Positions 30,819 through 42,558 of a DNA stretch of 52,506 bases are shown piece after piece (position 1 is the stretch's first letter; each line of letters opens with the position of its first letter). The notes under the pieces were generated by a model. That model had not been told where the DNA came from. It did no database searches and saw only the letters and a program-made list of their open reading frames with translations. The DNA is taken from assembly GCA_001929475.1 (NCBI GenBank), contig LXFE01000143.1:1-52506 (forward strand), read 5' to 3'. This stretch comes from Neolecta irregularis DAH-3 (Eukaryota; Ascomycota; Neolectomycetes; Neolectales; Neolectaceae). Both the position numbers and the translations under genes were made by a program.

Positions 30819-31458
30819 TCACTCTGCGCTCGGCTCCTTCGATGAGACTGTTGCGGACTCACCCTCACAGCCGCATTTATACTTGTCTGCAATAGTCCCA
30901 CAATCAAAAACCACCTTCTTGAGGCCTGGTTTCTTAGTCAACTGGGCTTGTTTAAAAAAGCGGACTTACTCTCGTTAACCATGTTATGAATGTGACAGCC
31001 CCACTGTGAAGCAGCTTCCCGCGATGACGTCTGTGGTGGATACCATTTCAAAAAACCTTGAAAGTGCTCTGCACATTCACCGCATGGATATAATCGCGCA
31101 AACAGATGGACGTACGACGACAGAGCAGTTCGTTCATCTACCGTCGGTTTTTCCGGAAACCGCGCAAGGATCGTATGGAATAACTTTATCCATCAAATCT
31201 CTTTAATTTATAAGCGTTCGCTTACCTTCCATGACGCCCTTCCCAGTTCAGCTCTAGGTCGTCAGTATATACTACATTGGATTTGGCGTGCTTTGTCGTT
31301 TCATCTCCCAAGGGAGTCATGATTGCCCCACCCTGCACGACCTCAGGAGGTCCATTTATCACAGGCGCCATCACAATCGATGAGCTACAGTAAAAATAGG
31401 CAGTTAACGCCAGCATTATGAACGCCAATATGAGCGCAGACAGTCTGCGCAAGGCCAT
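30819..31458 (-). CDS. ERV2: Erv2-type FAD-linked sulfhydryl oxidase
   Basis: Introduces disulfides by oxidising thiols with O2 in the secretory pathway. The start MALRRLSALILAFIMLAL is a signal anchor, which argues for Erv2 (ER) over Erv1 (mitochondria). Exons are 31292-31458, 31226-31253, 30970-31183 and 30819-30932. Joined, they give DETTKAELGRASWKLFHTIL, LFARLYPCGECAEHF with the catalytic CxxC, WGCHIHNMVNE and FDCGTIADKYKCGC with the Cys shuttle pair. The first intron (31254-31291) begins with GC and ends CTAG, yet the frame and conserved TKAELGRA block are exact. The other two introns are 42 and 37 nt. It converges with the PPR gene. Confidence 0.92.
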
Positions 31459-32113
31459 CGCTGGGAAAGAGAATTAATTATAGTTCTGGAGGTTGGTTTG
31501 ATGATTCAAGAATATTTTGTATACGTCTATTTGTTATCCAATACACCCCTCGTCTGACCTGCTTCCGATAAAATCTCTTTTCGCTTGAATGCAAGCATTA
31601 TTGCCAATCTTCTCTGAATAGCACGATGACCTCGTCACGAATGGTGCCGATTGCACTACAGTTGAATTTATTTGACATTTGTCTCTGGAAGAATAATCGG
31701 ATACGATTAGACGGAACCTTTTTGTTTATTCATTTAGAATGTCACCCCTCGCTAATGTGTAACAATTCTGATATGGATGCCTGTTTCAATATTTCCCGAT
31801 GATACATAATTTTATTTGGTGACTAAAAGACTCCAGTCAATCCAACGATATCAGCTTTGAATTAGATGTTCAAGAGGAATGTCGCTTTCTTGTGTAATGG
31901 CCTCGCTTTTCCATCAAGTTTTTCCCAAACTCGAGCAGGGATTAGCAACGACAAGCAGTGTGTTGAATAGCTTCTCGTGATTCTAGTCTATGAATCATGC
32001 TACTAGTTGAAGAACGTTTCATTGCAATGTCAAGACCCTGGCAAGATCTACATGGAAGCAGGTGCAACTAGACCAAGACTGTATTTATAATCTATGAATC
32101 CCTCAACCCCTTG
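31459..32113. other. spacer, no gene seen
   Basis: AT-rich DNA between the Erv2 gene start and the small CaaX ORF. No conserved frame, repeat or RNA structure stood out. Confidence 0.5.
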
Positions 32114-32416
32114 TCAAGTAATGATACAGAAACACAGTTTGCGAGTCTTTTCTGATGGGTCTGGCGTCGGTTCACGCACTACGATTGACGCGTGTAGCTG
32201 ACGATTCCTCGCTTCTAGAGCTTCTCTAACCCACTCTGGGCGATGCTGTGCAACGGCTTCCCTTCGTAGTGCTTGAGTGTTGGCAGAATACCGTCCTGAA
32301 CACGAATTAGCTGCAAATCTTACTTTTACCCAATTACGAGGTTGTTTTCTCAAAAAGACGTTCATCTCCTCCAGTTCCATAGCTCCGAGAGACTTTGACC
32401 GCGGTATTTCTGGCAT
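32114..32416 (-). CDS. small hypothetical protein with CaaX-like end
   Basis: A 100-residue frame starts MPEIPRSKSLGAMELEEMN, has a basic and Arg/Ala-rich middle (QALRREAVAQHRPEWVREAL) and ends KTRKLCFCIIT. The final four residues, CIIT, fit a CaaX prenylation box, with another cysteine two residues before it. That suggests a membrane-attached protein. No family is recognised. No intron is needed. Upstream minus-strand frames do not join convincingly. A chance CaaX end is possible. Confidence 0.4.
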   Translation of the reverse strand: MPEIPRSKSLGAMELEEMNVFLRKQPRNWVKVRFAANSCSGRYSANTQALRREAVAQHRPEWVREALEARNRQLHASIVVREPTPDPSEKTRKLCFCIIT

Positions 32417-32668
32417 AGATCCCAAATGATCTGTTATTCAAGCGCGCAGCTAGAGTTTAAGTAAGCAACTGGAAACAAAGGCAGAATACGCGTGTGGCCA
32501 AGCGCATTGCAGCAAAGGACGAACCGCATATAGCACAACAACGCATGCTACAACGATTTATGGCCATAGCGTTGGGGTGGATGGAGTTTCGTAGTATCAG
32601 TTCAGCCGCGGGATTGAAACTCCGGATTGCCGGTTTTATTGGTTGGATCAATCAACATTGAATCATTC

Positions 32669-33663
32669 ATGGCTACCGGTACTCAGTTCAATGCCTATTC
32701 GTACATACCGCAGATAAACGTACGCGTTGAATCACTCAGCTACGATTGAAGCCGCAGAGCATTCTCCAGGTCAGTGATCTTGCGACAGTTTCCGCCAAAA
32801 AGATACGCAGGGCCCTCGAGGGAACTCTGAATGTCGATTTATCTCAGCACAAGGTATTCCATCATCAGACTACGCTTACGCGCAGGCGGAAATCGACCGG
32901 GTCATTTTAGAGTGCTATCAAAAGATACCCGGTTCGACCGAGGACGATAAGCCAATCAAATGCAAGATCAACGAAGAATCACCACCATCAGGGTCCATTA
33001 CTCCGAGGGATAACAAGATCCCTTCGTCCCAGTCCCCCCTCAAACGAAGGCTTTTAAAAAATGAAGAGGATGATGAGCGGCTTGCTCGTGAACTTGATAT
33101 CGCCCTCAATTCATCACGAAGAACGACACGGAGGCACTTTACATCTCCGAAAAAGACAAAAACGACAAAAGTGAAATCCAAGGCCAAGATCCATGAGAAC
33201 GACGGAGAAAACGGCAGTGAGATCAAAAAGCGGAAAGTTGTACCCAACCCAAATAATCCTTTCAATGCGCCAATGATTCTCAGTCCAGCTCTGGGAAATC
33301 TTTTAGGAGAGAAAGAACTGTCAAGGCCTCAAGTTGTGAAGAGAATTTGGGACTACATAAAAGAGCATAATCTACAAGATCCTTCCGATAAGCGACATAT
33401 CATGTGCGACGATAAGCTTCGAGATGTCTTTGTATCAAGTCGTATTCATATGTTTAGCATGAACAAGACAATCTCGCAACATCTTTATAAAAAGAGCGAG
33501 GTTACAGATACCGGCACAGCAATGCCTTTCAAGGCCGAGGTCAAAGAAAATGTCAAACTTGAAGATGACGACTCGGAACACGTATGTCTTTGTTCATTGT
33601 TCTACTAATCGATAGGCCTCAAGCTCGCAAGAGAGCGATGCCAATGAAAGCGAAGAAAACTGA
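32669..33663 (+). CDS. DEK_C / SWIB domain chromatin protein (Tri1/Uaf30 type)
   Basis: Proteins with an N-terminal DEK_C and a C-terminal SWIB/MDM2 domain include yeast Tri1 and Uaf30, the latter part of the RNA polymerase I upstream activating factor. The start is MATGTQFNAYSYIPQIN. The intron 32720-32751 joins to PQSILQVSDLATVSAKKIRR and VDLSQHK, the DEK_C domain. The intron 32854-32885 leads to AEIDRVILECYQK, then a charged linker. The SWIB domain reads ILSPALGNLLGEKELSRPQV, VVKRIWDYIKEHNLQDPSDK and IHMFSMNKTISQHL. The third intron, 33582-33615, precedes an acidic tail ending NESEEN. All introns are 32-34 nt. Confidence 0.92.
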
Positions 33664-33791
33664 TTATATTCTTCCATTGCACACTTTTCTGAGTGATATG
33701 GTGCCTTGTAAAATAAATTAATATATTTTTTCCATGAAAAATCCATCCCTGGCGTCAAGCACGAAGCCCCTCTTCCATTTTCAAGGTGGGA

Positions 33792-34111
33792 TTAGGATTC
33801 TTCGTCAATTTCTTTCCAAGCAGTCTCGACTCTTTTACGCTTCTCTTTGGAAGTTTCGCGATTAACTCGAGATCTTTCAAGTCTCTTGATAATCTATCAG
33901 AATATTTCAAGATCGAGGCAAACCTCAGAGCGCAAACACAATGTAAGATCATATTTGGCCTGGTTGCAGCCACCCATAAAGCGATTGAAAAAACCAGATC
34001 GGTGGCATTCTTCAAGAGCGATTATAACTTCTTCACATCCTGCAAATGAATATCATGATTTTTGCCTGAAAATATACCTGGATGTCTATACACAACGAGC
34101 GGTGGATGCAT
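33792..34111 (-). CDS. CMC2: COX assembly mitochondrial protein Cmc2
   Basis: Twin CX9C protein of the intermembrane space needed for cytochrome c oxidase assembly. Exon 1 reads MHPPLVVYRHP. After the intron 34040-34077 the frame gives GCEEVIIALEECHRSGFF and MGGCNQAKYDLTLCLRSE, with both CX9C pairs intact (C-x9-C twice). A 30-nt intron (33894-33923) leads to IIKRLERSRVNRETSKEKR and the end KEIDEES. The length of about 83 residues is normal for the family. Without splicing the long minus-strand frame here would be misread. The start is 75 bp from that of HEL2. Confidence 0.95.
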
Positions 34112-34186
34112 GTCAAATATAAATAAATTGGAGGTTATCGCTACTTTCACCATCTACCCCGACTTGCCACATTCGTTTCCTTTTTA

Positions 34187-36453
34187 ATGGTTTCTTCAGA
34201 TCCACAGAACCAACAGAAGCATCCCAATAACGAAGCTCATGTGAGCGGAAAAAGATCCAGTGAACCAAAAGGTGGTAAGGCAAATCTCAAATATGGACCA
34301 CAAAACCAAGCCTCCTTGAAAACTGCACCACCAAATACAGATTCCCCAGATATAAAGAGACAAATTGCAAACATAAAAGATCTTGCAATAGCTCCTCAGT
34401 CGGAAGATGAATCTGAAATTTGCTCCATTTGTGCGGAATTCGTCATTTACTACGCTTCGTCGCCTTGCAATCACAGAATCTGCCATGTGTGCGCACTACG
34501 TCTTCGCGTTTTATACAAAACTATTAATTGTGCATATTGCAAGGTTCGTAATTAGTGTTTCTCGCTATCTGAGATCTAGACGGAGCAAATTCACGTCATC
34601 TTTACAAAGGATGCGGAAAGGTTATACCTGGATTTCAAGCCCAGTGAACTCGCATACGAAGATAAGAAACTCGGTATATCGTTCGAGTCAGAGCAGATGA
34701 TGGAAGATTCGCTATTGCTGTTGCGTTTTAATTGTCCCGATCCTTTATGTGTGGTTGCCTGCAAGGGCTGGCCCGATCTACGACTACATGTTCGCCAAGC
34801 GCATGAGAAACTCTTGTGGTGTGTTGTATATCCTTGCAGAATTGTCTAATATGCACAGTTCTTTATGTACGCAGCACAAAAAGGTCTTTACTCATGAACA
34901 TACATTATTCAGTCAGAAAGAACTCACTACTCACTTCAAGCTTGGCGATCAAAGCTCAGATCAGTTCGACAGCACCGGTTTTAAAGGCCACCCGGAATGC
35001 GGATTTTGTCGAAAGTCCTTCTACGATGACGACGAGTTATTTAAACATTGCCGTGAACACCATGAAAAATGTCATCTCTGCGACTGCAACGGCGGACAAC
35101 CTCAATATTTTATTAATTATGAAAGCCTTGAGAATCATTTCCGACGTGATCATTTCATGTGTCCTTTTCCTCAATGTTTGGAACAAAAGTTCGTCGTCTT
35201 TGCATCTGAACTCGATTTTAAGGCTCACCACATTGAAAAACACCCGCATGCACTGTCGTCTCAGGAGTTCAAGGACATTCGTAGAGTTACGACATCCTTC
35301 ATGTACGAAGAACCATCACGGTATAATCGAATTAAACGGCCTCAGCCTACACCTCAACCACCTGAACCACCGAGAGATGAATCTTCGATGACCAGGCAGG
35401 AACGAGGAGTCCTCAGAGCTGTTCAGGCTGGTCTCATTCCTGCCACAACACCTTCTGGCCGCCAGTACACAGTTCCAAGGGGTTCTCAGCAGTCTGTACC
35501 CGTTGGGTATGTTGACAGCACGCTTCACAATCGTCCAACTGAAATGGAAAATGCATTTCCCTCATTAGCAGGATATTTAATATCTCAGGATATGTATTTA
35601 TTTGCTATTGTCTGATCAATAGCAAACATTTCTCGCTCAAGTCTTCCTGTAGCTGCTCTACAAGATGACGGACGAAATGGCATAATTTTTGAACGTTTAC
35701 TACGTTCAATGAAAGGTAACGAGTCAAATTTTCAAATATTCCGCATTAATATATCGGCTTACCATGATTCTCAAATTTCTGCAGAAGATATGATAGACTC
35801 GATTTGGGACTTGTTTGGATTGAAAGCGGAAGAATTGGGAAAGGTTGTCAGTCAATGTGCAGATCTGTTCGATCGTGAAGAACTCAAAGTGCAGCTTCTG
35901 TCTGCATGGAATGACTGGAAAGTCACCGTATGGCGTTTTTCGAGTTTTACGCTAATATCAGAACCAATCGCAAAAATCTCATCTTGGAATTTCTGGATTG
36001 ACATCCTATAATGCTATTGGCAATGTATCTCGTGTCCTGAAAATCAAGTCCTCGACAGCATCGACTACCCATCCTCGAGGCAAACACCAGAATGTCTGGA
36101 ATATGATTGAACAAGCAGCAAATCGCAATATTCGTCCGGATAATGTTTCTCTACGCAACCAAAATAATTCTCGAAACAGGACTCCAAGAACAGTATGGCC
36201 TGCTGAAAGTACATCGAATAGTCTGGGTAGCCAGCGCGAACTCGAGTTTCCCTCATTGCCCACTTCAAAGGCAAGTCAACCTCACAAAAACGTCGATAGG
36301 AGCGAATCTGGTTCTCGAGGCAACGGGATCGCATGGGACGGTGCATACCAGTGTGATAATTTGCCCTCAAACGCTCCAGAATTGGGAGATGGTTCTCGTC
36401 AAGGCAGGAGGAAGCAAAAGGGCAAACAAGTCATATTCAAGATAGGATTATGA
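34187..36453 (+). CDS. HEL2: E3 ubiquitin ligase Hel2/ZNF598, ribosome quality control
   Basis: Senses collided ribosomes and ubiquitinates 40S proteins to start ribosome-associated quality control. The Lys-rich N-terminus precedes a RING finger: EICSICAEFVIYYASSPCNH and RICHVCALRLRVLY...CAYCK. An intron then leads to TEQIHVIFTKD. Further zinc-finger blocks are DPLCVVACKGWPDLRLHVRQ, CTQHKKVFTHEHTLFSQKEL, HPECGFCRKSFYDDDELFKH and CHLCDCNGGQPQYFINYESL. The C-terminus has Pro-rich linkers, FPSLA/FPSLP motifs and the typical basic end GKQVIFKIGL. A 40-nt intron restores KLLCSLCTQHKK. Joins near 35590-35622 and near 36000 are unresolved, so the exact C-terminal structure is approximate. Confidence 0.93.
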
Positions 36454-36538
36454 TTGGATGTGTATGTATTCGTGTATCGTTCTTAGCAGGAAGACAGGTT
36501 GTTTATTAGAGGTTGTCTTAGTTCACTTGAGGAAGGTA

Positions 36539-37706
36539 TTAGCGAATTTGTAATAGCCGAGAAGTGCTATTCGATTGTCGGCACAATGGACACTCGGACT
36601 ATTTATTAGTATTCTAATTCAGAAATATCACACCTTATTCTGACACCATTCATAGATACAGGTCCAGCAAAATAAGTGGCCACATGGAGACACCGTTGCG
36701 TTTTCGATAAATGAAAGACAGAGAGCGCATTTTCTAGCCGATTCGTCGATAAAACTCGATACATTCAAATCCTCCAGGGAAACAGGTAATTCAGCTTTTT
36801 CGGGTTGTGTGTATGAATTTTTCGATTTCGACTCTTGCGGTTCCGTAAATGAGGCAGAGACAGCGAAATATCCCTTTGCAAGCAATTGTAACAAGAGTAT
36901 AAATCCCAGTCCCTCGTAACCAGCTCGCTGTTCCTCAGGTGACAACTGACGGGTAAAATTCTAAGTGATTAAAGGCGGATTAGAACATGGTTTACATAGC
37001 GCAGTCTCCATATGCGTTTGCTTATACTGTAATACGTACCGAAGAAAAAGAATAGCGCGAGATGCGTGGCTTTGATATCGTCTATTGATATCAGGTCGAG
37101 TACCTTTACTAGTATAATTCGGAATTTATGTCGATAATGCGCGGCTACGGAAGATTCTTCTTTAGAAAACGATTCTGTTTGAGATACGAGAGGGTTTCGG
37201 ATTGCCTTCTTGATATTTGGCCATGATCGAAGAAGGATGTACGCTCCCATAGTCTTACTCAACACGAATCCGCTTCTTCTCTACAAACTCAGATGGAGCG
37301 TAAATCAATGTTTTACCAGAATTGAGGGCATCTTTTGCGAATCCGCTTGAGTTTGCATTATATCACAATACTCTTCCCCAAGAGTCCGTGTTCCCAGAAT
37401 AGCCATCAGACCAAGATAGACAAAATCAACTGCCGTGCGCAATTCCTGCTGGTAGAAATGAACATGTCTTGGCCCTGAAGCAGATCAGCAAAGTTTTTAG
37501 ATATCCAATCTACCGATTATACTTCGCAGAATACCGGAGACCCGGTTGAAAAGAGCTGATTTAAAATACACATCCTTCTGATGCGCTTGAACTGAACTTA
37601 GTCAAGATATTTTATTGTGCATGCCTATATCTGGCTGAGCAGCATACGGCAGGAAATATGAATCATTCTCGGTTTGAGCTGTCATTATTGTAAGAGGTGA
37701 CAACAT
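36539..37706 (-). CDS. PEX10: peroxisomal RING E3 ligase peroxin 10
   Basis: Membrane ubiquitin ligase subunit (with Pex2 and Pex12) that recycles the PTS1 receptor Pex5. The start is MLSPLTIMTAQTEND at 37706, with an alternative Met at 37685. Conserved blocks are AHQKDVYFKSALFNRVSGIL, YQQELRTAVDFVYLGLMAIL, GTRTLGEEYCDI, YILLRSWPNIKKAI and a hydrophobic stretch (THLALFFFFGTYY). The RING finger reads RKCALCLSFIENATVSPCGH, LFCWTCIYEWCQNK and, after an intron, SECPLCRQSN. The end is SRLLQIR. Start codons of PEX10 and ERD1 are 74 bp apart. It converges with HEL2. Confidence 0.93.
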
Positions 37707-37780
37707 GGCAACTTTCACCACAATTGATACTTCTTCCAGATTCCCCATATTGATGCACCTGCGATTAGACACGGTAGCAA

Positions 37781-39189
37781 ATGGATCCGGTATTATATAG
37801 AATTCCCATACGGAAAGGACTAAGAGGCAGGATGTTAATGAAGGAGCGTTTAGCGCCTATTTTCCCCTCCCCTACCGAGTACTTGGAACTCTATTGCTGG
37901 GTACACCATCAAGTTAGTGCTGCTCCTGAAAACAGGAATCTGGGCATGGGCATCGAATATCCACGTTCTCGAGCTGTCGAATATAGACACAGCCTCGTTG
38001 TTGTATGGGCGAGTAAAGATCTTGCATACCTCCGATCGCAACATGTTTATGCCTGCGTATAGAATTGCTACTGTGTTATCGATAATGGGCGTTTCCAGTC
38101 TAGTTATGTTTTGGGCCTTTACCTCAGGAGATGTTATCGCCGCCCGTGGATGGGATATCCTGCCGCTGTCCTGCTTCGTGTTCTTGATTTGCCTTTTGAT
38201 ATGCCCTTTGAATATTCTGTACCGGATGGAGAGATTCAAATTTCTACAGTATTTTCACAATCTGATTTCCGTGTGACGTCTATAGGACATTCAAACGGGT
38301 GATCATTGGGGGGATTGATCTTGATAACCGGCTCGGGGATGTTATATTGGCTGATATCCTCACCTCTTACTCCAGAGTATTTGGAGATGTCTTTGTGATT
38401 ATCTGCATGTCATTCAGTGGCATTTCAACCACGTCACATCCAGATCGTGGATGTGCAGGTACTTCTTGGCTGGTACCTTGCTTCATCAGGTACTTAACTT
38501 GAGAATTACACTTGACTGCTAGTCTGCCGTCGTTCATTCGACTCCGCCAATGCTTGAAAGAGTATCAAAGTTCGGATGGTAATCTCACACATGTCATGAA
38601 CGCCTTAAAATACGCGTCAGCCTTTCCAGTTATACTATTTTCTGCCTTGCAAAAAAGTGATATATCTTCTAGTGACTCAGAGAGAAACTCTTTTGGGGAA
38701 CTGACTCTCTTCCGTCTATGGCAGGATCTTTTGTTAACAAATGTACTGACATCAAAGGGTCCTCTTCGTTGTTATAAACTCATTCTATTCATTCTATTGG
38801 GACGTTATCAAAGACTGGGATCTTACGTTATTGACTAAACCAGCTTCAAGCGGTTCCCCAGAGACATGGGGTCTGAGAAAACATCTTTGTTTCAAGAAGG
38901 ATTACTATTACATTGTGATAATTCTTGATTTCTTATTGAGGCAAGGTAACCCAAATATTGCATTACTAAACACTGTAGAATGACATGGAGTGTCAAGCTA
39001 AGCCCTCATCTTCATCAGCTGCAAGAAGCCGAAAGAGGCATACTACTATTTGAAGTGCTTGAGGTCTTCCGCCGATGGCTATGGGTTTTCTTCAGAACAG
39101 AAGCAGAATGGGTGAGGCGGAACCATAAATATGGTTTAGGAATGCAGGGAAATCCAGACATTAATCTATCCAAGGACTTTGAAGATTAG
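37781..39189 (+). CDS. ERD1: EXS-domain Golgi protein Erd1
   Basis: Multi-pass Golgi membrane protein. Yeast Erd1 recycles phosphate from glycosylation and helps retain Golgi glycosyltransferases and ER lumenal proteins. A 9-nt first exon (MDP) and a 44-nt intron precede DVNEGAFSAYFPLPYRVLG. The next intron joins LLL to GIWAWASNIHVLELSNIDTA. Then come GDVIAARGWDILPL, DLDNRLGDVILADILTSYSR with VFGDVFV, the EXS blocks SFIRLRQCLKEY and NALKYASAFPVILF, and LLFEVLEVFRRWLWVFFRTE. This pattern is that of Erd1 without the SPX domain found in Syg1 and Pho90-class proteins. Some later joins are approximate. The stop is 54 bp from that of RRP17. Confidence 0.88.
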
Positions 39190-39243
39190 AAAACAACTTT
39201 CAGATATGTGTGATTATATGGTGCTTACACAGTCTGTAAGATT

Positions 39244-39997
39244 TTATCTTTTTTTACGTAAAGCTTGTCGTTCTGTTTTGGATGCATAGCGAAATCTTTT
39301 CTTCGTTTTAGGTGCGTACGTTTTCTTTGTAGTTTTCTGAATTGTAAGTCTAGTTTTTGAAGAATCGCCTATACCGATTCTAATTTGCTGGAACTTGCAG
39401 AACACCCAGTAGTATAATTTCGTAGAGGATGGTCTACCTTATATTCTTCTCCTATCCCTTCTATCACAGTCACGGTGGTGTGTTCCCCCTCTCCGTTATC
39501 ATATTCATTCTTCCAGGTTCTCTCAGATTCAATAGGTGTAGTATCCTTTAAATTATCAAAACCATTCCATTCTTCGTATTCCTGTTCTTCAAATGAAATT
39601 TCATTCGATTGTAGACCTTGAAATGAGCAAAAAGATTCATACATACCTACCGATTTTATTTTTTATTTGGGAAATGTTCTCGTCAAGTTGTGCTTTCCGT
39701 TCTTCGCGAGCCTAACATATCGGATCGAATTGCATTCATTACAAACCTTTCTTCTTAACTCGATTTTCCCGCGTTTTAGTTCCTTTTCTATCTCTTCTTT
39801 TGCCTTGGCCTGTCTTTCGAGTTTTCGTTTGCGAAATCCAGTCAGAAAATTGCTATAACTCAACGCTATTTTAAACCAAGTTCTCCATACCACCGTTCTT
39901 CGGCATCGAAGGTAATTTCTGGTATTGCAATACTTTTCTTTTTCTTCTTTTGCTGATATACTCTGAATCCGCGATCTAATGTAGTGGCGTTATTCAT
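39244..39997 (-). CDS. RRP17: ribosomal RNA processing protein 17 (Nol12/Rrp17 family)
   Basis: Nucleolar 5'-3' exonuclease family involved in 5' end maturation of 5.8S and 25S rRNA. The start is MNNATTLDRGFRVYQQKKKK, then IAIPEITFDAEER. A splice with phase 2 gives NFLTGFRKRKLERQAKAKEE and IEKELKRGKIELRRK. The next exons are AREERKAQLDENISQIKNK and GLQSNEISFEEQEYEEWNG. The basic C-terminus reads KKTYAPKTKKRFRYASKTER and ends LRKKR. The FLTGFRKRK block is the family hallmark. The coding strand contains at least four introns of about 34-50 nt. It lies upstream of and in tandem with the PEX10-ERD1 side, facing ERD1 tail-to-tail. Confidence 0.9.
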
Positions 39998-40146
39998 TGT
40001 CTTGCAAAAATAGTGATGAGTCGGGCGGAGATGGAAATCTTTTCCCGTTCCTGCAGCTCAATCACATTATCACTTACGAAATTCAGAATGACTACAGGCT
40101 GGATGGAGTATGATTTTCTATGTGTATCAAACGAAGAAATAGTATG

Positions 40147-42558
40147 CTATACAACTACTTCTTCGGTCTCGTCAATCAATTCTTCAACTATCATCTCGAT
40201 GACTTCATCTTTGCTGTCTTCCTTTTGTTCTCCGAAAAGTCCAAGGTCACGAAGTTCAGCTTCCTTTTGAGCCCTAAAGGCTCGCCAGTCTGCCAACATC
40301 TTTCTGTGTTGTTCAACAAGCTCTGTGTTGGCCATGCTGGCTGCCTGAGCGTCTTCTTCATCAAAAATACGACTATAATCTCTGAGATTCTTGCGGACCT
40401 TCTTCTGGGCTTCCTTGCTGAGGAGGGATTGAGGTCGCGGCCGCCATAAGAACTGTTTAAAGCGTTCGAAAGGTTGTTCGAAAAGTAATGTACCTCGAAA
40501 ATCCCACAACTTGAATCCATTTTCCATCTGAATGTAAGCAATAATAACGACACATCACCATACTGCATGTATCCAATTGCTGGAACTGGTTGCAATATAT
40601 CGTCCAGAAGGATCCCATTCGATATCGGTTATTCCGAAATGTTCTCCCTGATTCATCAGAGTAAGGTTTGCGTTATGCTCCTTCTCAGACTCGCGCTTCT
40701 CTCCGTCGAGATCGCAGTCCCAGAACTCTAAACCGTAGACAGTCGGACAGCCAAGGGTAGCAACAAGAACAAATCGGCCTATAGGTGACCAGAAAATACT
40801 GTTACAAGTCTTTTTGTTGTCAATGGATCCTGAATAGTCAGTGAGACCTAAGAATGTCAAATACGAATGCACTTGAAGGCTCCAGCAGCTCCCTTGCCTT
40901 TCTCGAGGGCGTAGAAGGACAGAATAGTCCGTCCAGCTACACCTTGAGAGCCAAAATTTGGATCATTCGATGTAATGAGAACAAATCGATCCCCTTTAGG
41001 TTCCCAGGCAAAAGCGATAGCGTCTTCTTTCAACTCTACAACTTCAACAGGTATATTTTTCTCTGTGAGGCGGAAAATCTCGAGATTGGAAAAAGTTTTC
41101 TTCTTAGTTTTCGTATGTCGACCGACATTGACACATAAGAACTGGCCTGCTGACTGCCAATGAAATTTGCACTATGCATCAGCTTGACCATTATTTCAGT
41201 CATGATACGTTAGACACTTGAAATAGATTCTTAGTCCGCACGACTTCTTTATTCGGAACAGTCATTAAAGAGACTCTAGCAGGCTGGTTTCCAACTTCTG
41301 GAGTCCAATAAGCTAATATTTGTTGACCAGTCTTGGCCGCTTCCTGAGTTTCCGCGGGAATCCACTCGAAATCAACGATACTTTCGATTTTGATACTCTT
41401 TCGATCAAGAAGGCCCATTCCTGGAGCTTCATAAATCGATAATTGCTGACCGGGAGTGACTCGAGCAAAGTATTTCTCCTCTATGCTCCATTTCATTAAT
41501 GGCCAGGAGATCTTTTGAGCAACCCCCTTGGAGACCTCATGAGCAGGAGTTGGGAATGACCTTAGAATCGCACCAGTTTGAACATCCCAGATGAAAAGTT
41601 GTTTCCCCTCATCATCTTCTGAGAATGGTAGGTTAGCACGAGCAGGATGATTCGCAGGCGGCAGACGAAGAGGCTCATCAGACCAGGTGACAACATATCG
41701 CTCTTTGGGGCTAAAGTCTACAAGGTTGATGCCAGGATGGGCAAATCTGTGGATCCGTTTCCACGAAGGACCACCCCAAATCTGGAGACCTTGAGAATGG
41801 ATTGAAACAAGAAACGTCCCAAGAGGCGACCACTGAATAAATCGTTCTGTCCAGTTCTATCGTTAATGGCAATCAAATTCCATACATACAGGTCGATTGA
41901 CGACTGATTCAGGACTTTTGTTTTTGCGGTTCCAAGCTACAAGAACATCATCACCCTTGTACATCGCAAACTGATCTCGACCCTGGTAATCTGCGAGCCA
42001 ACTTCTCAAGTGCTCCTAAAGAGGCGTTAGCAGTAGCAGACAGAAAAGACTTGAATGCACCTGCTCAAAATATGGTTCTTCCTGAGGCGGTTCAAACTCA
42101 TCTGGAACATTTGCATATTTCTCGACATCGGTAAAGAGGTTGACCTTGAGAGTATGCCTTTTATCAAGTGGGTGGTCATTCAGTTCTTGAATGGCTCTGT
42201 TAGCCTGTTGAGGATTTTCGTACTCGAGGAAAAGAAATCTGAAGAATAATCAGAGAAAGTGACACGCATTGTGAAAGTACCCTTGGGACATCTGTTTACT
42301 ATTTACTTCTTCCATGGGCATGAAGGGTCCGCTTGTCTTAATAGTTCCTCGTTTGCCAAACAGTTTCGATACAAGTTTGAGCAAGGCATTCTTTTTCTCT
42401 TCGCCAACAATTGGCAGACCGTCAACGACAATCCACGCATCAAACCCCTCTTCAAAAGGGACTTGAAACCGCTCTTCGAGCTCTGAGAAGTCGAGTTGAT
42501 CATCGACGAAATCATCTTCGTCGTTGTGACCACTTAGTTTGGCGTTTTCTGTAACCAT
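40147..42558 (-). CDS. PRT1: translation initiation factor eIF3 subunit b
   Basis: Scaffold subunit of eIF3 on the 40S ribosome. The acidic start [20 protein letters not shown] is followed by an RRM ([40 protein letters not shown]). Next come the WD/beta-propeller blocks ([88 protein letters not shown]). The C-terminal helix reads [20 protein letters not shown] and ends in an acidic tail. The size of roughly 730 residues is typical. Several short introns break the frame, one of them right after the RRM block [12 protein letters not shown]. Confidence 0.95.

Noticed and set aside
33755-34015. 86-codon minus-strand frame as an independent protein
   Set aside because: It mixes a CMC2 exon with intron read-through. 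Splicing of the 30-nt intron gives the true CMC2 C-terminus.
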